Below are positions 25,694 through 34,706 of a stretch of DNA of 64,000 nt, in pieces. Within the stretch, counting starts at the first letter, position 1. The number at the start of each line of letters is the position of its first letter. The stretch lies in the NCBI GenBank assembly GCA_002409595.1, contig DHNQ01000009.1, positions 1 to 64,000 on the forward strand, in the 5' to 3' direction. The notes beneath the pieces are model-generated. The model saw only the letters and a program-made list of their open reading frames with translations. It had not been told where the DNA came from and did no database searches. This stretch comes from Dysgonomonas sp. UBA5412. GTDB lineage: Bacteria > Bacteroidota > Bacteroidia > Bacteroidales > Dysgonomonadaceae. A program made the position numbers and the translations under genes.

Positions 25694-26676
25694 TTTATGA
25701 TTCGTTGACTTAGCATTCTTAATAAAATTCTGTATTCCTTCATGTTTAAGCGAATGGGAAATGAGATATACTTTTTCCACATTCTCCATTCTTTGCAGGC
25801 AAATATCCATCTGAATACAATAGTTGCCCTTAGTACATTTTTATTATAAATCTTGTTCTTAGACCCCTCTTGGGCTATCTGTTTAAGCCATGTTCTCAGC
25901 TCTTCGAAATAAAGGTTTGCGGGGATATTCACTACCTCTTTGTCTTTTATTGCTGCATGTAGCCGTATCTGATGTTCAGTTGCGTTAATTCCGAGACAGC
26001 TGAGCTCTTTTTTATATATACTTTTTACTAAAGAAACCATTAGCTCTTTTTTTGATTTGCTGATGTTGTTGCCATGCCAACGATATTGGGTCAGTTGGAT
26101 TGGTATATTTTTTAGCTTGTATAAATGTGATAATCTACACCAGAGTTCATAGTCTTCGGCTACGGGATAAGCTTTATCATAAGGATGAGAGATAAGAACT
26201 TCGCGACGAATCATAATACTGGATTGTATGAATGTATTGACGAATAGCAGAGAGCTTCTGATTTCTTCATCGGACGAAGGCATATTAATTTTTCCTATCT
26301 GTCGTCCATTATCATCAATTATTACACCCCACGTGCCACATAGAGCATATTCTGGGTTGTTGTCAAGAAATTTGACTTGATGCTCTAATCTGCTAGCTTC
26401 CGAAATGTCGTCACTATCAAGAAAAGCGATATACGTGCCCAAAGCCATTTCTATCATCATATTTCGGGTATAGATGATACCTTTGTTTTCTGCATTTTTT
26501 ATATAGCGGATACGGGTATCTGTATAAGATAAAACAATCTCTTCACTCTTGTCCGTAGAGCCATCATTGACAATGATTAATTCCCAATCGGTGAACGTTT
26601 GAGAAATAATACTGTCTATTGCCAATGCTAAATATTGTTCGGCATTATAGACTGGCATCAATACGGATACTTTCAT
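25690..26676 (-). CDS. family 2 glycosyltransferase
   Basis: 328 residues with a GT-A fold. The N-terminus MKVSVLMPVYNAEQYLALAIDSIISQTFTDWELIIVNDGSTDKS is characteristic of GT2. The DxD-like metal site is in FLDSDDISE, and LWCRLSHLYKL is the acceptor-side ED/W region (EDYELWCRL). No membrane segment is evident, so it acts at the cytoplasmic face. The sugar cannot be predicted. It is coupled to licD by a 4-base overlap and lies 7 bases after the fucosyltransferase gene. Confidence 0.92.
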   Translation of the reverse strand: MKVSVLMPVYNAEQYLALAIDSIISQTFTDWELIIVNDGSTDKSEEIVLSYTDTRIRYIKNAENKGIIYTRNMMIEMALGTYIAFLDSDDISEASRLEHQVKFLDNNPEYALCGTWGVIIDDNGRQIGKINMPSSDEEIRSSLLFVNTFIQSSIMIRREVLISHPYDKAYPVAEDYELWCRLSHLYKLKNIPIQLTQYRWHGNNISKSKKELMVSLVKSIYKKELSCLGINATEHQIRLHAAIKDKEVVNIPANLYFEELRTWLKQIAQEGSKNKIYNKNVLRATIVFRWIFACKEWRMWKKYISFPIRLNMKEYRILLRMLSQRIIK

Positions 26677-26683
26677 CTTTAGT

Positions 26684-27559
26684 TTATATTTTTGTCCATC
26701 CCGAAGGATAGAAATCGTCTAACAGTTTATTCTTGTCTTCGTCTTTGAACCATATTGAAGGTGCTACAACTATTTTTTCTATGTTCTTGTTCAACCATGC
26801 AGCCCACCAACTAAAGCTGCTGTTGGCTATGACATTGTGCTTACATAAGCTCATTAGTTGCATATCCCGATAGCTGTCCTTTCCTTTGTTCCAGTTTATG
26901 TATGATGAGGGGTGATTCCCGAGGTCAATATTATTTTTTGCCCACTCCATATCTTCCGAAAATATATAAAAAGATGGTTGAGGTATTTTTTCTTTAATAT
27001 AAGAAATGGCTTTTCGATAATATTCAGCATTGCAGACAGTAAAATTCTGGTTCGCATTCTTATCCGTAATATAATCGCCTCTTCGAATATGTATAGCAAC
27101 AGATTGAGTATTTATAATTTGATCGGCTATGTCTTTATTCTTATCGTCTAATTGTATTTTAAATTCAAAATCATTTTGTATTTCAGCCTTTATATTCTCG
27201 AAATATCTTTCAGATTGGAAATATCCCGACATCGTAATATTTCCTTTTATAGATCGAAATACCGATTCATATAAGAGGGCATAGGTGTCTGTCAAAAAAC
27301 CTAGATGTTGAAACGCAACCCTGTGTTTCTGGATAAAAGGACGTCCCTTAATCAATATTTTTCCCTTTATTGTACTTTTACAAGAAACATCTATATTAAA
27401 TATATCCAATTCGTACGATCGGGTTGTCGTCTTAGTTTTCTTTGTCAGATTATACAGATCGAAAAAAAGATGAGTGTCTAAGCGTTTAGCCAATGCCTTA
27501 GCGGCCGCATATTGAAACATCTGGTTTCCTAATCCTCCCGAAAGTAAAATTGTAACCAT
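26684..27559 (-). CDS. alpha-1,2-fucosyltransferase, GT11 family
   Basis: 291 residues beginning ILLSGGLGNQMFQYAAAKALAKRL, the GT11 N-terminal signature. The GDP-fucose-binding motif is VAIHIRRGDYI, followed by SSFSWWAAWLN near the C-terminus. GT11 enzymes add L-fucose in alpha-1,2 linkage to galactose or similar residues, and human-like fucosylated capsules or LPS are known in Bacteroidales. The start codon overlaps the flippase stop by one base (TAATG). No GDP-fucose synthesis genes lie in the window. Confidence 0.93.
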   Translation of the reverse strand: MVTILLSGGLGNQMFQYAAAKALAKRLDTHLFFDLYNLTKKTKTTTRSYELDIFNIDVSCKSTIKGKILIKGRPFIQKHRVAFQHLGFLTDTYALLYESVFRSIKGNITMSGYFQSERYFENIKAEIQNDFEFKIQLDDKNKDIADQIINTQSVAIHIRRGDYITDKNANQNFTVCNAEYYRKAISYIKEKIPQPSFYIFSEDMEWAKNNIDLGNHPSSYINWNKGKDSYRDMQLMSLCKHNVIANSSFSWWAAWLNKNIEKIVVAPSIWFKDEDKNKLLDDFYPSGWTKI

Positions 27560-29010
27560 TATTTTTTCTTTGCTGATTGTTTTATAAAATCCATTGTATC
27601 CTGTATAACCACCGATCCTAATAGCTTAACCAATAGCAAATATAGTAAACTGCCTCCGATTAAAGGTATAATCAGAAGTAGATATAAGTTCGCGATACCT
27701 GTTTTATATAGGTATAAAAAGGGTAGTATTGTTAATATAGATACAGTCAGATATGGTGTGATATCTTTTATGACATTTTTGAATGAATAAGATATTGTTT
27801 TTCCTGCTATGTAGATCCCGATCAGAAAAGCTAATATATTAACCATGCTGATGCCGGATACTAATCCTAAAACACCAAATCGAACAGTAATCAATATTGC
27901 TGCTACCTGCAGGATGTTTCTAATAAATTCTATTCTTAATAATAAACCCGAGCGCCCCTTGTATTGAAGCAGTGAGCTTATAAGTGCATATAATGGATAA
28001 AAGCTTCCTCCAATTGCCAGAATTTGTAATATAGGGATCACGTCACTCCATTCCGGTGTCAGATAAAGACCAACAATCGGCGTTGCTAATACAAGTAGAA
28101 GTAATCCGATAGGGAAAGATATGAAAGCTGTGATTCTGATTATTTTACGGAAAGCCTTCAGGCTTTTCTCTTCATCATCTCCTATATTAGAGAGTAGAGG
28201 AAATGCTACACTTTTTATACCATCGCTTATTACAGATTGCGGTATGCTATTTAGTTTAGTTCCCTGCCCAAAAGAGGCAACCTGAGCCAAGGAGTATTTT
28301 TTTCCGATAAGGATAGGTACTATGTTACCACAAATCTGGTTCATAAGATTGGTTAATAAAAGCTTCACACTGAATGCCGACATTTCCTTGATATGAATAA
28401 ATGTAAATTTCTTCAACGGTCTCCATTTTACAAATACCCAAAGGAATGAACTTCTTAAGAAACTTTGAACGACTTGTTGTGCCGCCAGACTCCAGACTCC
28501 AAAACCATTATATGCCAATACTATTGCAATCAGCCCTGATAAACATCCGGCAATGAGCGTGATTCGTGTATTTAATTTGAAGTTCATAGTCTTTATCAGA
28601 TTCACATTTTGAATGATTCCGAAAGCATTGAAAACAAAGGCCAGAAATATAAATCGGGAAAGGTTTGTTAATATTGGTTTGTCGAAAAACCAACTGATAA
28701 GTGGTGACGAAAAAAAGAATACGATATATATAACGAAGCTGATAGTTATATTGAAATAGAATACCGAAGAATATTCGTGTGGCGAAACTTCTTTCTTTCG
28801 AATCAATGCGGCTGAAAAACCACTTTCTTGAAGCATATTAGCCAATATTGTGAAAATAGAAAGTACGGCAACTGCGCCAAATTCATCTTTCGATACCAAA
28901 CGAACAAGGATATATACAAATATGAATTGTATAACCTGCTGTCCTCCCTTGTCGATAAAACTCCAGAAGAGAGCCAGACCTGTTTTCCTTTTCAGAGAGG
29001 TTTCTGTCAT
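27559..29010 (-). CDS. polysaccharide flippase, MATE/MVF-type (Wzx/RfbX-like)
   Basis: A 483-residue integral membrane protein with about 12-14 hydrophobic helices, beginning with LALFWSFIDKGGQQVIQFIFVYILVRLVSKDEFGAVAVLSIFTIL, typical of Wzx/WzxC-type oligosaccharide flippases. It moves lipid-linked glycan units across the inner membrane. It is the head gene of flippase-fucosyltransferase-GT2-LicD. A candidate -7 box lies upstream. No Wzy polymerase was found in the window. Confidence 0.88.
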   Translation of the reverse strand: MTETSLKRKTGLALFWSFIDKGGQQVIQFIFVYILVRLVSKDEFGAVAVLSIFTILANMLQESGFSAALIRKKEVSPHEYSSVFYFNITISFVIYIVFFFSSPLISWFFDKPILTNLSRFIFLAFVFNAFGIIQNVNLIKTMNFKLNTRITLIAGCLSGLIAIVLAYNGFGVWSLAAQQVVQSFLRSSFLWVFVKWRPLKKFTFIHIKEMSAFSVKLLLTNLMNQICGNIVPILIGKKYSLAQVASFGQGTKLNSIPQSVISDGIKSVAFPLLSNIGDDEEKSLKAFRKIIRITAFISFPIGLLLLVLATPIVGLYLTPEWSDVIPILQILAIGGSFYPLYALISSLLQYKGRSGLLLRIEFIRNILQVAAILITVRFGVLGLVSGISMVNILAFLIGIYIAGKTISYSFKNVIKDITPYLTVSILTILPFLYLYKTGIANLYLLLIIPLIGGSLLYLLLVKLLGSVVIQDTMDFIKQSAKKK

Positions 29011-29035
29011 CGTTTATAAATTAGATTATTGACTA

Positions 29036-29043
29036 CAAATGTA
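29036..29043 (-). promoter_or_regulatory. candidate -7 element of the flippase-glycosyltransferase operon
   Basis: TACATTTG on the minus strand matches TAnnTTTG and lies 25 bases before the flippase ATG. No clear -33 TTTG was found. Confidence 0.4.
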
Positions 29044-29081
29044 TTAAATAACCCTTATTAAGTTATATTTGTTATGATATT

Positions 29082-29094
29082 TGTCAGACTGACA
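29082..29094. repeat. 13-base perfect palindrome after the PEtn transferase gene
   Basis: TGTCAG-A-CTGACA lies 2 bases beyond the stop of the PEtn transferase gene and upstream of the flippase promoter. No U-tract is present, so it may be an operator or a processing site rather than a terminator. Confidence 0.35.
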
Positions 29095-29095
29095 C

Positions 29096-30715
29096 TTACT
29101 CTGGTTTCTCCTTCACATCAGAATATAACGAATAGCTTTGGTCGGCATGACGCACATATCGTCCATCTTCGATTGCCTGCTGCGTATATTTAGGCGGAAT
29201 GTTGTACCCTAATATTTCTGCGATAATGAGAGTCGTATTTGCATTATTTATTTTATGCAATTCAGGATCAACATATTTTTCTACTATCTCATTTACACGA
29301 TTTGTTCCCTTATCTATTGTGATAAGCGGAATGTCGAACTGTGCCACTCCGTTTTTCCAAGGTCCATGCCCCATACCTATTATCTCGCCGTGATCTGAGA
29401 AATAATATAATACAGCAGTGGAATCTTGTTGCATAACATTATATATTTCATGCAGAACTCTATCTGTGTGATGTATAGATCGGTCGTAGTGAGTTGTCAA
29501 CGAGTTATCGCCGGGTATGGCTTGTGCATCTGTATTATCGTATCGATCTGAATAATTGTTGTGGCTACCGACCAGATGTATTATGAAAAACTGTTTGTTC
29601 TGATTATGCTTACCCTTAATTATAGGTATCAACTCAAAGTCATCATTAGCCAAATATCCTCCTTTAGTAAATATAGCTTCTTGGGCTGAGGCAGACAGAT
29701 AACCTAAGTATGAATCTTGTATGCCGGAACTGCCCTGATTTGATATCCAATAGGTTTCATATCCGGCATCGTTAGCTAAATTTATGAGTGTTTTGTTTTT
29801 GTAGAAAGGCTCAAGATTACGAGTAGAGGCAAAAGATAGGGCTATGCGTAAAGCATTACGTGTAAACGGTGCTGCTGCAATACCATTATAATGCTTCATC
29901 TGGGCAGAGTCTGCCAATGCAAGACTATCCAAAAAAGGAGTAGTCTTTATCGGATACCCATACAGAGACAGATGTTTACTATAAGCACTTTCTCCAATTA
30001 CGAGATATATTTTCTGAGGTGTTGTTACCGTATCGTTTAGGGAAATGCCCTCAGGTAAAGTTTTATTTCGTTGATCGGCAAATTCTTTAAGCTTTGACAT
30101 TTCGTCCTGATATGCCATAATACTAAGGATGTTACCGTATAAGATCGGAGCATATAAATTGACCTTATCTTGGATTACTCGTATCGGCTCTTCTTTGAAA
30201 AGTTCTTCTTCTTCCATCCATTTTATACGCTTGTAGGAAACAAAAGGCAAGAAAATGAGAAGGTAAATTAATAAATAAATGACAGATGTTTTTATTGTCA
30301 CCCTGCTTTCCTTAAGCTCTCGTTCACATAGATACAATAGACCGATAGATAAAATAAGAGCAACAATACTTAGCAACCATACTCCTTTGAGCATGCTCAT
30401 GGCTTCGGTCAGATGTGTTTCGAATATCGAAGCCATTATCTCTAACGATACATCGCTCTTGAGCACAAAGGCAAAGTAGGCATTGAATGTGAGAACAAAA
30501 GCAAGTGCGAATGTAAATATAAAAGTGTATTTTAGTTTAGCCAGAATATTAAGGATGAACAGAAAAGATATAACCAATAATATCATCGGTATGCTGAATG
30601 CAAATTTGATGGGAGTAAATGCAATCAGTCCGATATATAAGATAGTTAAAAAGGTAAACTTATATTGATTTATAAATTTACCTGATCTCAGAATGTACTT
30701 CTTTATTTCCGGCAT
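29096..30715 (-). CDS. phosphoethanolamine transferase (EptA/CptA-like, sulfatase superfamily)
   Basis: 539 residues. The N-terminal third has about five membrane helices, and the rest is a periplasmic sulfatase-type domain. The nucleophile block reads LVIGESAYSKHLSLYGYPIKTTPFLDSL, where EptA has GET, so here the Thr position is Ser. The metal-binding SDHGEIIGMGHGPW is intact, as is HLVGSHNNYSDRYD. The family puts phosphoethanolamine on lipid A or core sugars and lowers susceptibility to cationic peptides. It lies 49 bases after trpA and has its own -7 box, so it may be separate from the trp operon. Confidence 0.88.
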   Translation of the reverse strand: MPEIKKYILRSGKFINQYKFTFLTILYIGLIAFTPIKFAFSIPMILLVISFLFILNILAKLKYTFIFTFALAFVLTFNAYFAFVLKSDVSLEIMASIFETHLTEAMSMLKGVWLLSIVALILSIGLLYLCERELKESRVTIKTSVIYLLIYLLIFLPFVSYKRIKWMEEEELFKEEPIRVIQDKVNLYAPILYGNILSIMAYQDEMSKLKEFADQRNKTLPEGISLNDTVTTPQKIYLVIGESAYSKHLSLYGYPIKTTPFLDSLALADSAQMKHYNGIAAAPFTRNALRIALSFASTRNLEPFYKNKTLINLANDAGYETYWISNQGSSGIQDSYLGYLSASAQEAIFTKGGYLANDDFELIPIIKGKHNQNKQFFIIHLVGSHNNYSDRYDNTDAQAIPGDNSLTTHYDRSIHHTDRVLHEIYNVMQQDSTAVLYYFSDHGEIIGMGHGPWKNGVAQFDIPLITIDKGTNRVNEIVEKYVDPELHKINNANTTLIIAEILGYNIPPKYTQQAIEDGRYVRHADQSYSLYSDVKEKPE

Positions 30716-30743
30716 CTTAAGCTTCAGTTCTTGTATAAGGATA

Positions 30744-30751
30744 CAAAGATA
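30744..30751 (-). promoter_or_regulatory. candidate -7 element of the PEtn transferase gene
   Basis: TATCTTTG on the minus strand matches the consensus and lies about 29 bases before the PEtn transferase ATG. A palindrome TTGTAT-AAGG-ATACAA (30731-30746) overlaps its downstream edge. The -33 TTTG is missing. Confidence 0.4.
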
Positions 30752-30764
30752 TGATTTTCTGCCT

Positions 30765-31538
30765 TTACTTGCTTAATACGTCTTTTAATGATTTTACTGC
30801 ATCACGTATATTCGTACTATCTTTCAATAGAGTAATAAATTTGCTGCCGATTATAGCACCGCTTGCATTTGCTTGTGCAGCTTCTAATGTCGCTTTGTTT
30901 GATATTCCAAAACCGATAAGTCGAGGATTGCGGAGATTCATTGCATTTATCTTGCGGAAATAATCCTGCTTCTTGTCATCAAAGCTGGTCTGAGCACCGG
31001 TAGTAGATGCCGAAGACACCATATAAATAAAACCATCGGTATGCTCGTCTATAAGACGGATGCGTTCATCCGAAGTTTCAGGAGTGATAAGCATCACTAT
31101 TTTTATATCATATTTTTCTGCAATAGGTTTGTATTCTTTTATATAGTCATCAAATGGTAAATCGGGAATGATAGCACCATCTATACCCACTTCTTTGCAT
31201 TGCTTGCAAAATGCTTCGAAACCATATTGCATAATCGGATTTAAATATCCCATCATTATCAAAGGAATATTTACATCTTTTCGAATATCTTTTAACTGAT
31301 CAAACAACACTTTCAACGTCATACCATTACGAAGGGCAATCGTGCCACTTTCCTGAATTGTGGGTCCGTCTGCCATTGGATCAGAAAAGGGAATCCCTAT
31401 TTCGATAAGATCAATGCCGTTTGTCTCCAATTCTTTAATAATATTGCATGTATCAGTCAGATTGGGAAACCCTGCTGTGAAATAGATCGAGAGTATATTC
31501 TTTTGTTTCTTCTCGAATAGTTGTTTAATCCTGTTCAT
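30765..31538 (-). CDS. trpA: tryptophan synthase alpha chain
   Basis: Splits indole-3-glycerol phosphate to indole and glyceraldehyde 3-phosphate. The 257-residue TIM barrel has the catalytic Glu in LIEIGIPFSDPMADGPTIQ, Asp in GIDGAIIPDLPFDD, and the phosphate-binding VSSASTTGAQTSF and LIGFGISNKATLEAAQANASGAIIGSKF. The start lies 14 bases inside trpF, so translation is coupled. It is the last trp gene in the operon. Confidence 0.98.
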   Translation of the reverse strand: MNRIKQLFEKKQKNILSIYFTAGFPNLTDTCNIIKELETNGIDLIEIGIPFSDPMADGPTIQESGTIALRNGMTLKVLFDQLKDIRKDVNIPLIMMGYLNPIMQYGFEAFCKQCKEVGIDGAIIPDLPFDDYIKEYKPIAEKYDIKIVMLITPETSDERIRLIDEHTDGFIYMVSSASTTGAQTSFDDKKQDYFRKINAMNLRNPRLIGFGISNKATLEAAQANASGAIIGSKFITLLKDSTNIRDAVKSLKDVLSK

Positions 31539-32151
31539 ATTGTATTTCTTTTATAAATTGCTCTAATTGTTTTATATTCTTTTCTCCCGGTCTTATCTCA
31601 AACTTACTGTTGAGGTCTACTCCTTTAAAAAGAGGATGATCAATGCTTCTGATACTATCTGCGTCATCAACGGAAATTCCCCCGCTCAAGAGAAAAGGTG
31701 TAGCCCCCTTATATTCATTCAATATATTCCAATCGAATTTTTGCCCCGACCCTCCATATTGAGGAGTCTTGGTATCGAACAAAAAATATTCGCATAGTCC
31801 TTCATATTTTTTTGTATTTTGAATATCCGAAGTGTTTTCGATACTAAAAGCTTTTATTATGGGTATGGTTTTACTTAGGTTTCGGCAAAATTCAGGCGAT
31901 TCATGCCCATGTAGTTGGACAATGTTGAGCCCATATTGATTCACTTTATTTAGAATAAAATCCGCCTCTGCATTTACGAAAACTCCGACACGTTTGATCT
32001 GGTTGGGTAGAATGTCCAAATCCGATAAAGTCAGTTCATCTACATATCGTGCCGATTTCTCATAAAATATCATTCCCATAAAATCAATTGACAATTTCGA
32101 CAATTCGATTATATTTTCACGATATTTCATTCCGCAGACTTTTATCTTCAT
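31525..32151 (-). CDS. trpF: phosphoribosylanthranilate isomerase
   Basis: Amadori rearrangement of PRA to CdRP. A 208-residue TIM barrel with the catalytic Cys in KVCGMKYREN, VQLHGHESPEFC, and the C-terminal LLSGGISVDDA and GVDLNSKFEIRPGEKN (catalytic Asp and phosphate site). Overlaps: 4 bases with trpC upstream and 14 bases with trpA downstream. Confidence 0.97.
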   Translation of the reverse strand: MKIKVCGMKYRENIIELSKLSIDFMGMIFYEKSARYVDELTLSDLDILPNQIKRVGVFVNAEADFILNKVNQYGLNIVQLHGHESPEFCRNLSKTIPIIKAFSIENTSDIQNTKKYEGLCEYFLFDTKTPQYGGSGQKFDWNILNEYKGATPFLLSGGISVDDADSIRSIDHPLFKGVDLNSKFEIRPGEKNIKQLEQFIKEIQYEQD

Positions 32152-32933
32152 GCCAATTGTTCTATAAATTCGTCCAACGCCTTACCCGGATTTTCAGTCT
32201 TCATGAAATTTTCTCCCATGAGGAAGCCTTTATAACCCACCTCCCGTAGATCAATTACAGTTTGAGGCTGAGAAATTCCGCTTTCCGAAATTTTTACAAA
32301 TTCAGTTGGTATTTTATCCACTAGATCAAAGGAAACTTGTACATCAGTAACAAATGTTCCCAGATTACGGTTGTTAACTCCCACTATATCTACTTTATCG
32401 TTGATATGTTCTAACTCTTGTTCGTTATGAATTTCTAATAATACATCTAGCCCTAATTCCTTAGCCTTGGTTGCTAATTGTATTGTAGATTCACGAGTCA
32501 AAGCCGAAGCGATCAGTAAAATAGCACTTGCTCCCGAAAACTTTGCCTGATAGAGTTGATATTCATCTATCATAAAATCTTTGCGTAAAAGAGGTGTTTT
32601 TGTCAGACTCTTTGCAAATTCGAGATCACTAAGCGTACCTCCAAAGAAATCTATGTCTGTTAATATCGAAATAGCACTTGCTCCATTCTTTGAATATAAT
32701 GGAATAATATCATCTATTTTTGCATCTTTGAAAATCCAATCTCGCGAAGGAGAGCGTCGTTTAAACTCGGCAATGATACCCGTTTGCGAGTTGAGTAATG
32801 CCTCTTTCATTGATGCCGGTTTTTCGGTAAAGCATGCAATCTTCTTTATTATGGTATCGATGCTGTGTTGCTGTTTCTGTTGCTCAACTTCGATTCTCTT
32901 ATTTGCAATTATCCTATCTAATATATTTGTCAT
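32148..32933 (-). CDS. trpC: indole-3-glycerol-phosphate synthase
   Basis: Ring closure of CdRP to indole-3-glycerol phosphate. 261 residues: the N-terminal helix with ILDRIIANKRIEVEQ, the catalytic Lys/Glu in FKRRSPSRDWIF and LLRKDFMIDEYQLYQ, and EIHNEQELEHI, VGVNNRNLGTF and ISESGIS. It is not fused to trpF, unlike E. coli. It overlaps the MFS gene and trpF by 4 bases each. Confidence 0.98.
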   Translation of the reverse strand: MTNILDRIIANKRIEVEQQKQQHSIDTIIKKIACFTEKPASMKEALLNSQTGIIAEFKRRSPSRDWIFKDAKIDDIIPLYSKNGASAISILTDIDFFGGTLSDLEFAKSLTKTPLLRKDFMIDEYQLYQAKFSGASAILLIASALTRESTIQLATKAKELGLDVLLEIHNEQELEHINDKVDIVGVNNRNLGTFVTDVQVSFDLVDKIPTEFVKISESGISQPQTVIDLREVGYKGFLMGENFMKTENPGKALDEFIEQLA

Positions 32934-34132
32934 ATAGATTCATTTTTGTGCGTTTTTATTCTATCAAAATTGAGTATCTTAATAGTAGAAGCTAGTATAA
33001 TAATACATATTCCAAACAGTCCTATCAGGGCGTATGAATATCTTAAGTTTGTAGCACTTGCTATGTAGCCGATCAGAGGTGGTCCCATGAGGAAGCCAAG
33101 AAAGCTTACACTCGACACAATGGTAAGTGCAATACTGGTCGATATTTTTGTTTTCTGTCCGGCTATACTATATATAGTGGGAACAATGCCAGCTGTTCCG
33201 AATCCGATAATCATAAAAGCGATAATCGTAGTTACAAAATAAGGTAGTGCTACAGCTGTGAACAGCCCTACGGAGATAAGTGTACCTCCGGCTTGCAATA
33301 CTTTTTTTCTTCCCCATTTTTGACTAGCCTTGTCTATAAAGAAACGTCCCGATGCCATAGTGATCATATAAGCTGCCAGACCGATAGGAGCTAGATTCTT
33401 TTGAGTTCCCACTACATCTACCAAATAAAGCCCGCTCCAGTCCGACATGGCTCCTTCGGCAGCCATTCCGCAGAACGCAACTATACCCAATAGGAAGAGA
33501 AATGTTTCGGGTTTGTTCTTTTTTCTTTCCTCTCTTTCAGCCGGATCTTTTTCTTTTTTCAGATCTCTTTGAAGAAAGGGTTTATTAATTATCAGGCATA
33601 TTAAGACTAATAGCCCGACTATCGAAAAATGATATATCGGCTTTATATGTATCGAAGCCATTAGTAGTCCGATGCAGGCTCCGGTTAATCCGGCAAGGCT
33701 CCACCCTCCATGAAATGATGCCATGATCGGTTTATCGTATGTACCCTCCAGCGTTACGGCTTGTGTATTGACTGATATATTGCAGAAATTGCCGAAAAAA
33801 CCAAATATTATCAGGCTGATGATCAGTGCATATTCACTTGAAGAAAAACCTATAAACAAAAGAGATACTACATAGCCGATCAGCGCAATAGGAAATATTT
33901 TGTTACTGCCCACTCGTGATATAAGCATGCCCGATATTGTCATTCCGCATATCTGCCCTATTGGAATCATTAGTAGTATTGTTCCCCATGCAGCATCATC
34001 CAACCCGAGAGTCGTTTTTATATCGGGGATGCGGCTTGCCCAGCTTGAGAAACAGAATCCGGTGCAGAAATATAAACAGAATATTGCAATTCGTATCCGT
34101 TCGTTGGATATTGTTTTTATTGAACTCTCCAT
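32930..34132 (-). CDS. MFS transporter inside the trp operon
   Basis: A 400-residue, 12-helix major facilitator. RIAIFCLYFCTGFCFSSWASRIPDIKTTLGLDDAAWGTILLMIPIGQICGM at the N-terminus resembles the FucP/YbjJ-like branch. The middle loop is basic (KKEKDPAEREERKKNKPE). It overlaps trpC by 4 bases and the flavoprotein gene by 1 base, so it is bound into the operon. The substrate is unknown; an aromatic compound or pathway intermediate is a guess from context, and a sugar transporter is equally compatible with sequence. Confidence 0.85.
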   Translation of the reverse strand: MESSIKTISNERIRIAIFCLYFCTGFCFSSWASRIPDIKTTLGLDDAAWGTILLMIPIGQICGMTISGMLISRVGSNKIFPIALIGYVVSLLFIGFSSSEYALIISLIIFGFFGNFCNISVNTQAVTLEGTYDKPIMASFHGGWSLAGLTGACIGLLMASIHIKPIYHFSIVGLLVLICLIINKPFLQRDLKKEKDPAEREERKKNKPETFLFLLGIVAFCGMAAEGAMSDWSGLYLVDVVGTQKNLAPIGLAAYMITMASGRFFIDKASQKWGRKKVLQAGGTLISVGLFTAVALPYFVTTIIAFMIIGFGTAGIVPTIYSIAGQKTKISTSIALTIVSSVSFLGFLMGPPLIGYIASATNLRYSYALIGLFGICIIILASTIKILNFDRIKTHKNESI

Positions 34133-34704
34133 TATTTTTTAGCTATTGTCTCTATTTTTTGTAACCACTTTTTGCGTTGTTTTTGTGTCGAGGTTTTTAA
34201 TACCGCAAGATAAGTTGTTCTTATATTCTTGATGCCGCAGAATGCCCCTATATCTTTTCTTATCAGTCTGCCTCCAATATCACTTACGATCCATTTATAA
34301 TACCATGTGGGCGAATCCATTGTACTTATTATTTCGGATGTGCGTCCCGATAATAATTTCTTCGGAAAAGGAGATTTCTCCTGATATTCGAAAGCAAATC
34401 CGGGTAGGAATAACCGCTCAATAAATCCCTTCAATAGTGCAGGTGGCATGGCCCACCATGTAGGATAAATCCATACGATGTGTTCTGCCCATTGTATGTC
34501 TTCCCATGCTGCCAACAAATCCGGCTCAAGCTCGGTACGTTTGCGATATCCGTATTTTAGGATCGGATTGAAGTCCATGTTGGCAAGAATGATTTCTCTG
34601 ACTTGATTGCCTCTTTCCAGACTTCCTTTTTTATAACTGGCATGTAGTCCGAAACAGTAGCTTTCTTTGTCGGGATGCCCATTTATTATAAGTACCTTTT
34701 TCAT
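34132..34704 (-). CDS. NAD(P)H dehydrogenase (quinone)-like flavoprotein inside the trp operon
   Basis: 190 residues of the flavodoxin-2 fold (MdaB/KefF/NQO type). VLIINGHPDKESYCFGLHASYKKG at the N-terminus binds the FMN/FAD phosphate. WAEHIVWIYPTWWAMPPALLKGFIERLFLPGFAFEYQEK is the hallmark flavin/quinone-pocket region. It probably reduces quinones or other electrophiles with NAD(P)H. The stop overlaps the MFS start by one base, and chorismate mutase lies 2 bases upstream. No established tryptophan-pathway role is known to me. Confidence 0.85.
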   Translation of the reverse strand: MKKVLIINGHPDKESYCFGLHASYKKGSLERGNQVREIILANMDFNPILKYGYRKRTELEPDLLAAWEDIQWAEHIVWIYPTWWAMPPALLKGFIERLFLPGFAFEYQEKSPFPKKLLSGRTSEIISTMDSPTWYYKWIVSDIGGRLIRKDIGAFCGIKNIRTTYLAVLKTSTQKQRKKWLQKIETIAKK

Positions 34705-34706
34705 AT

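Noticed and set aside
25694..25810. Longer LicD start
   Set aside because: It would overlap the upstream glycosyltransferase by 121 bases; the ATG at 25693 gives a 4-base overlap and a normal N-terminus.
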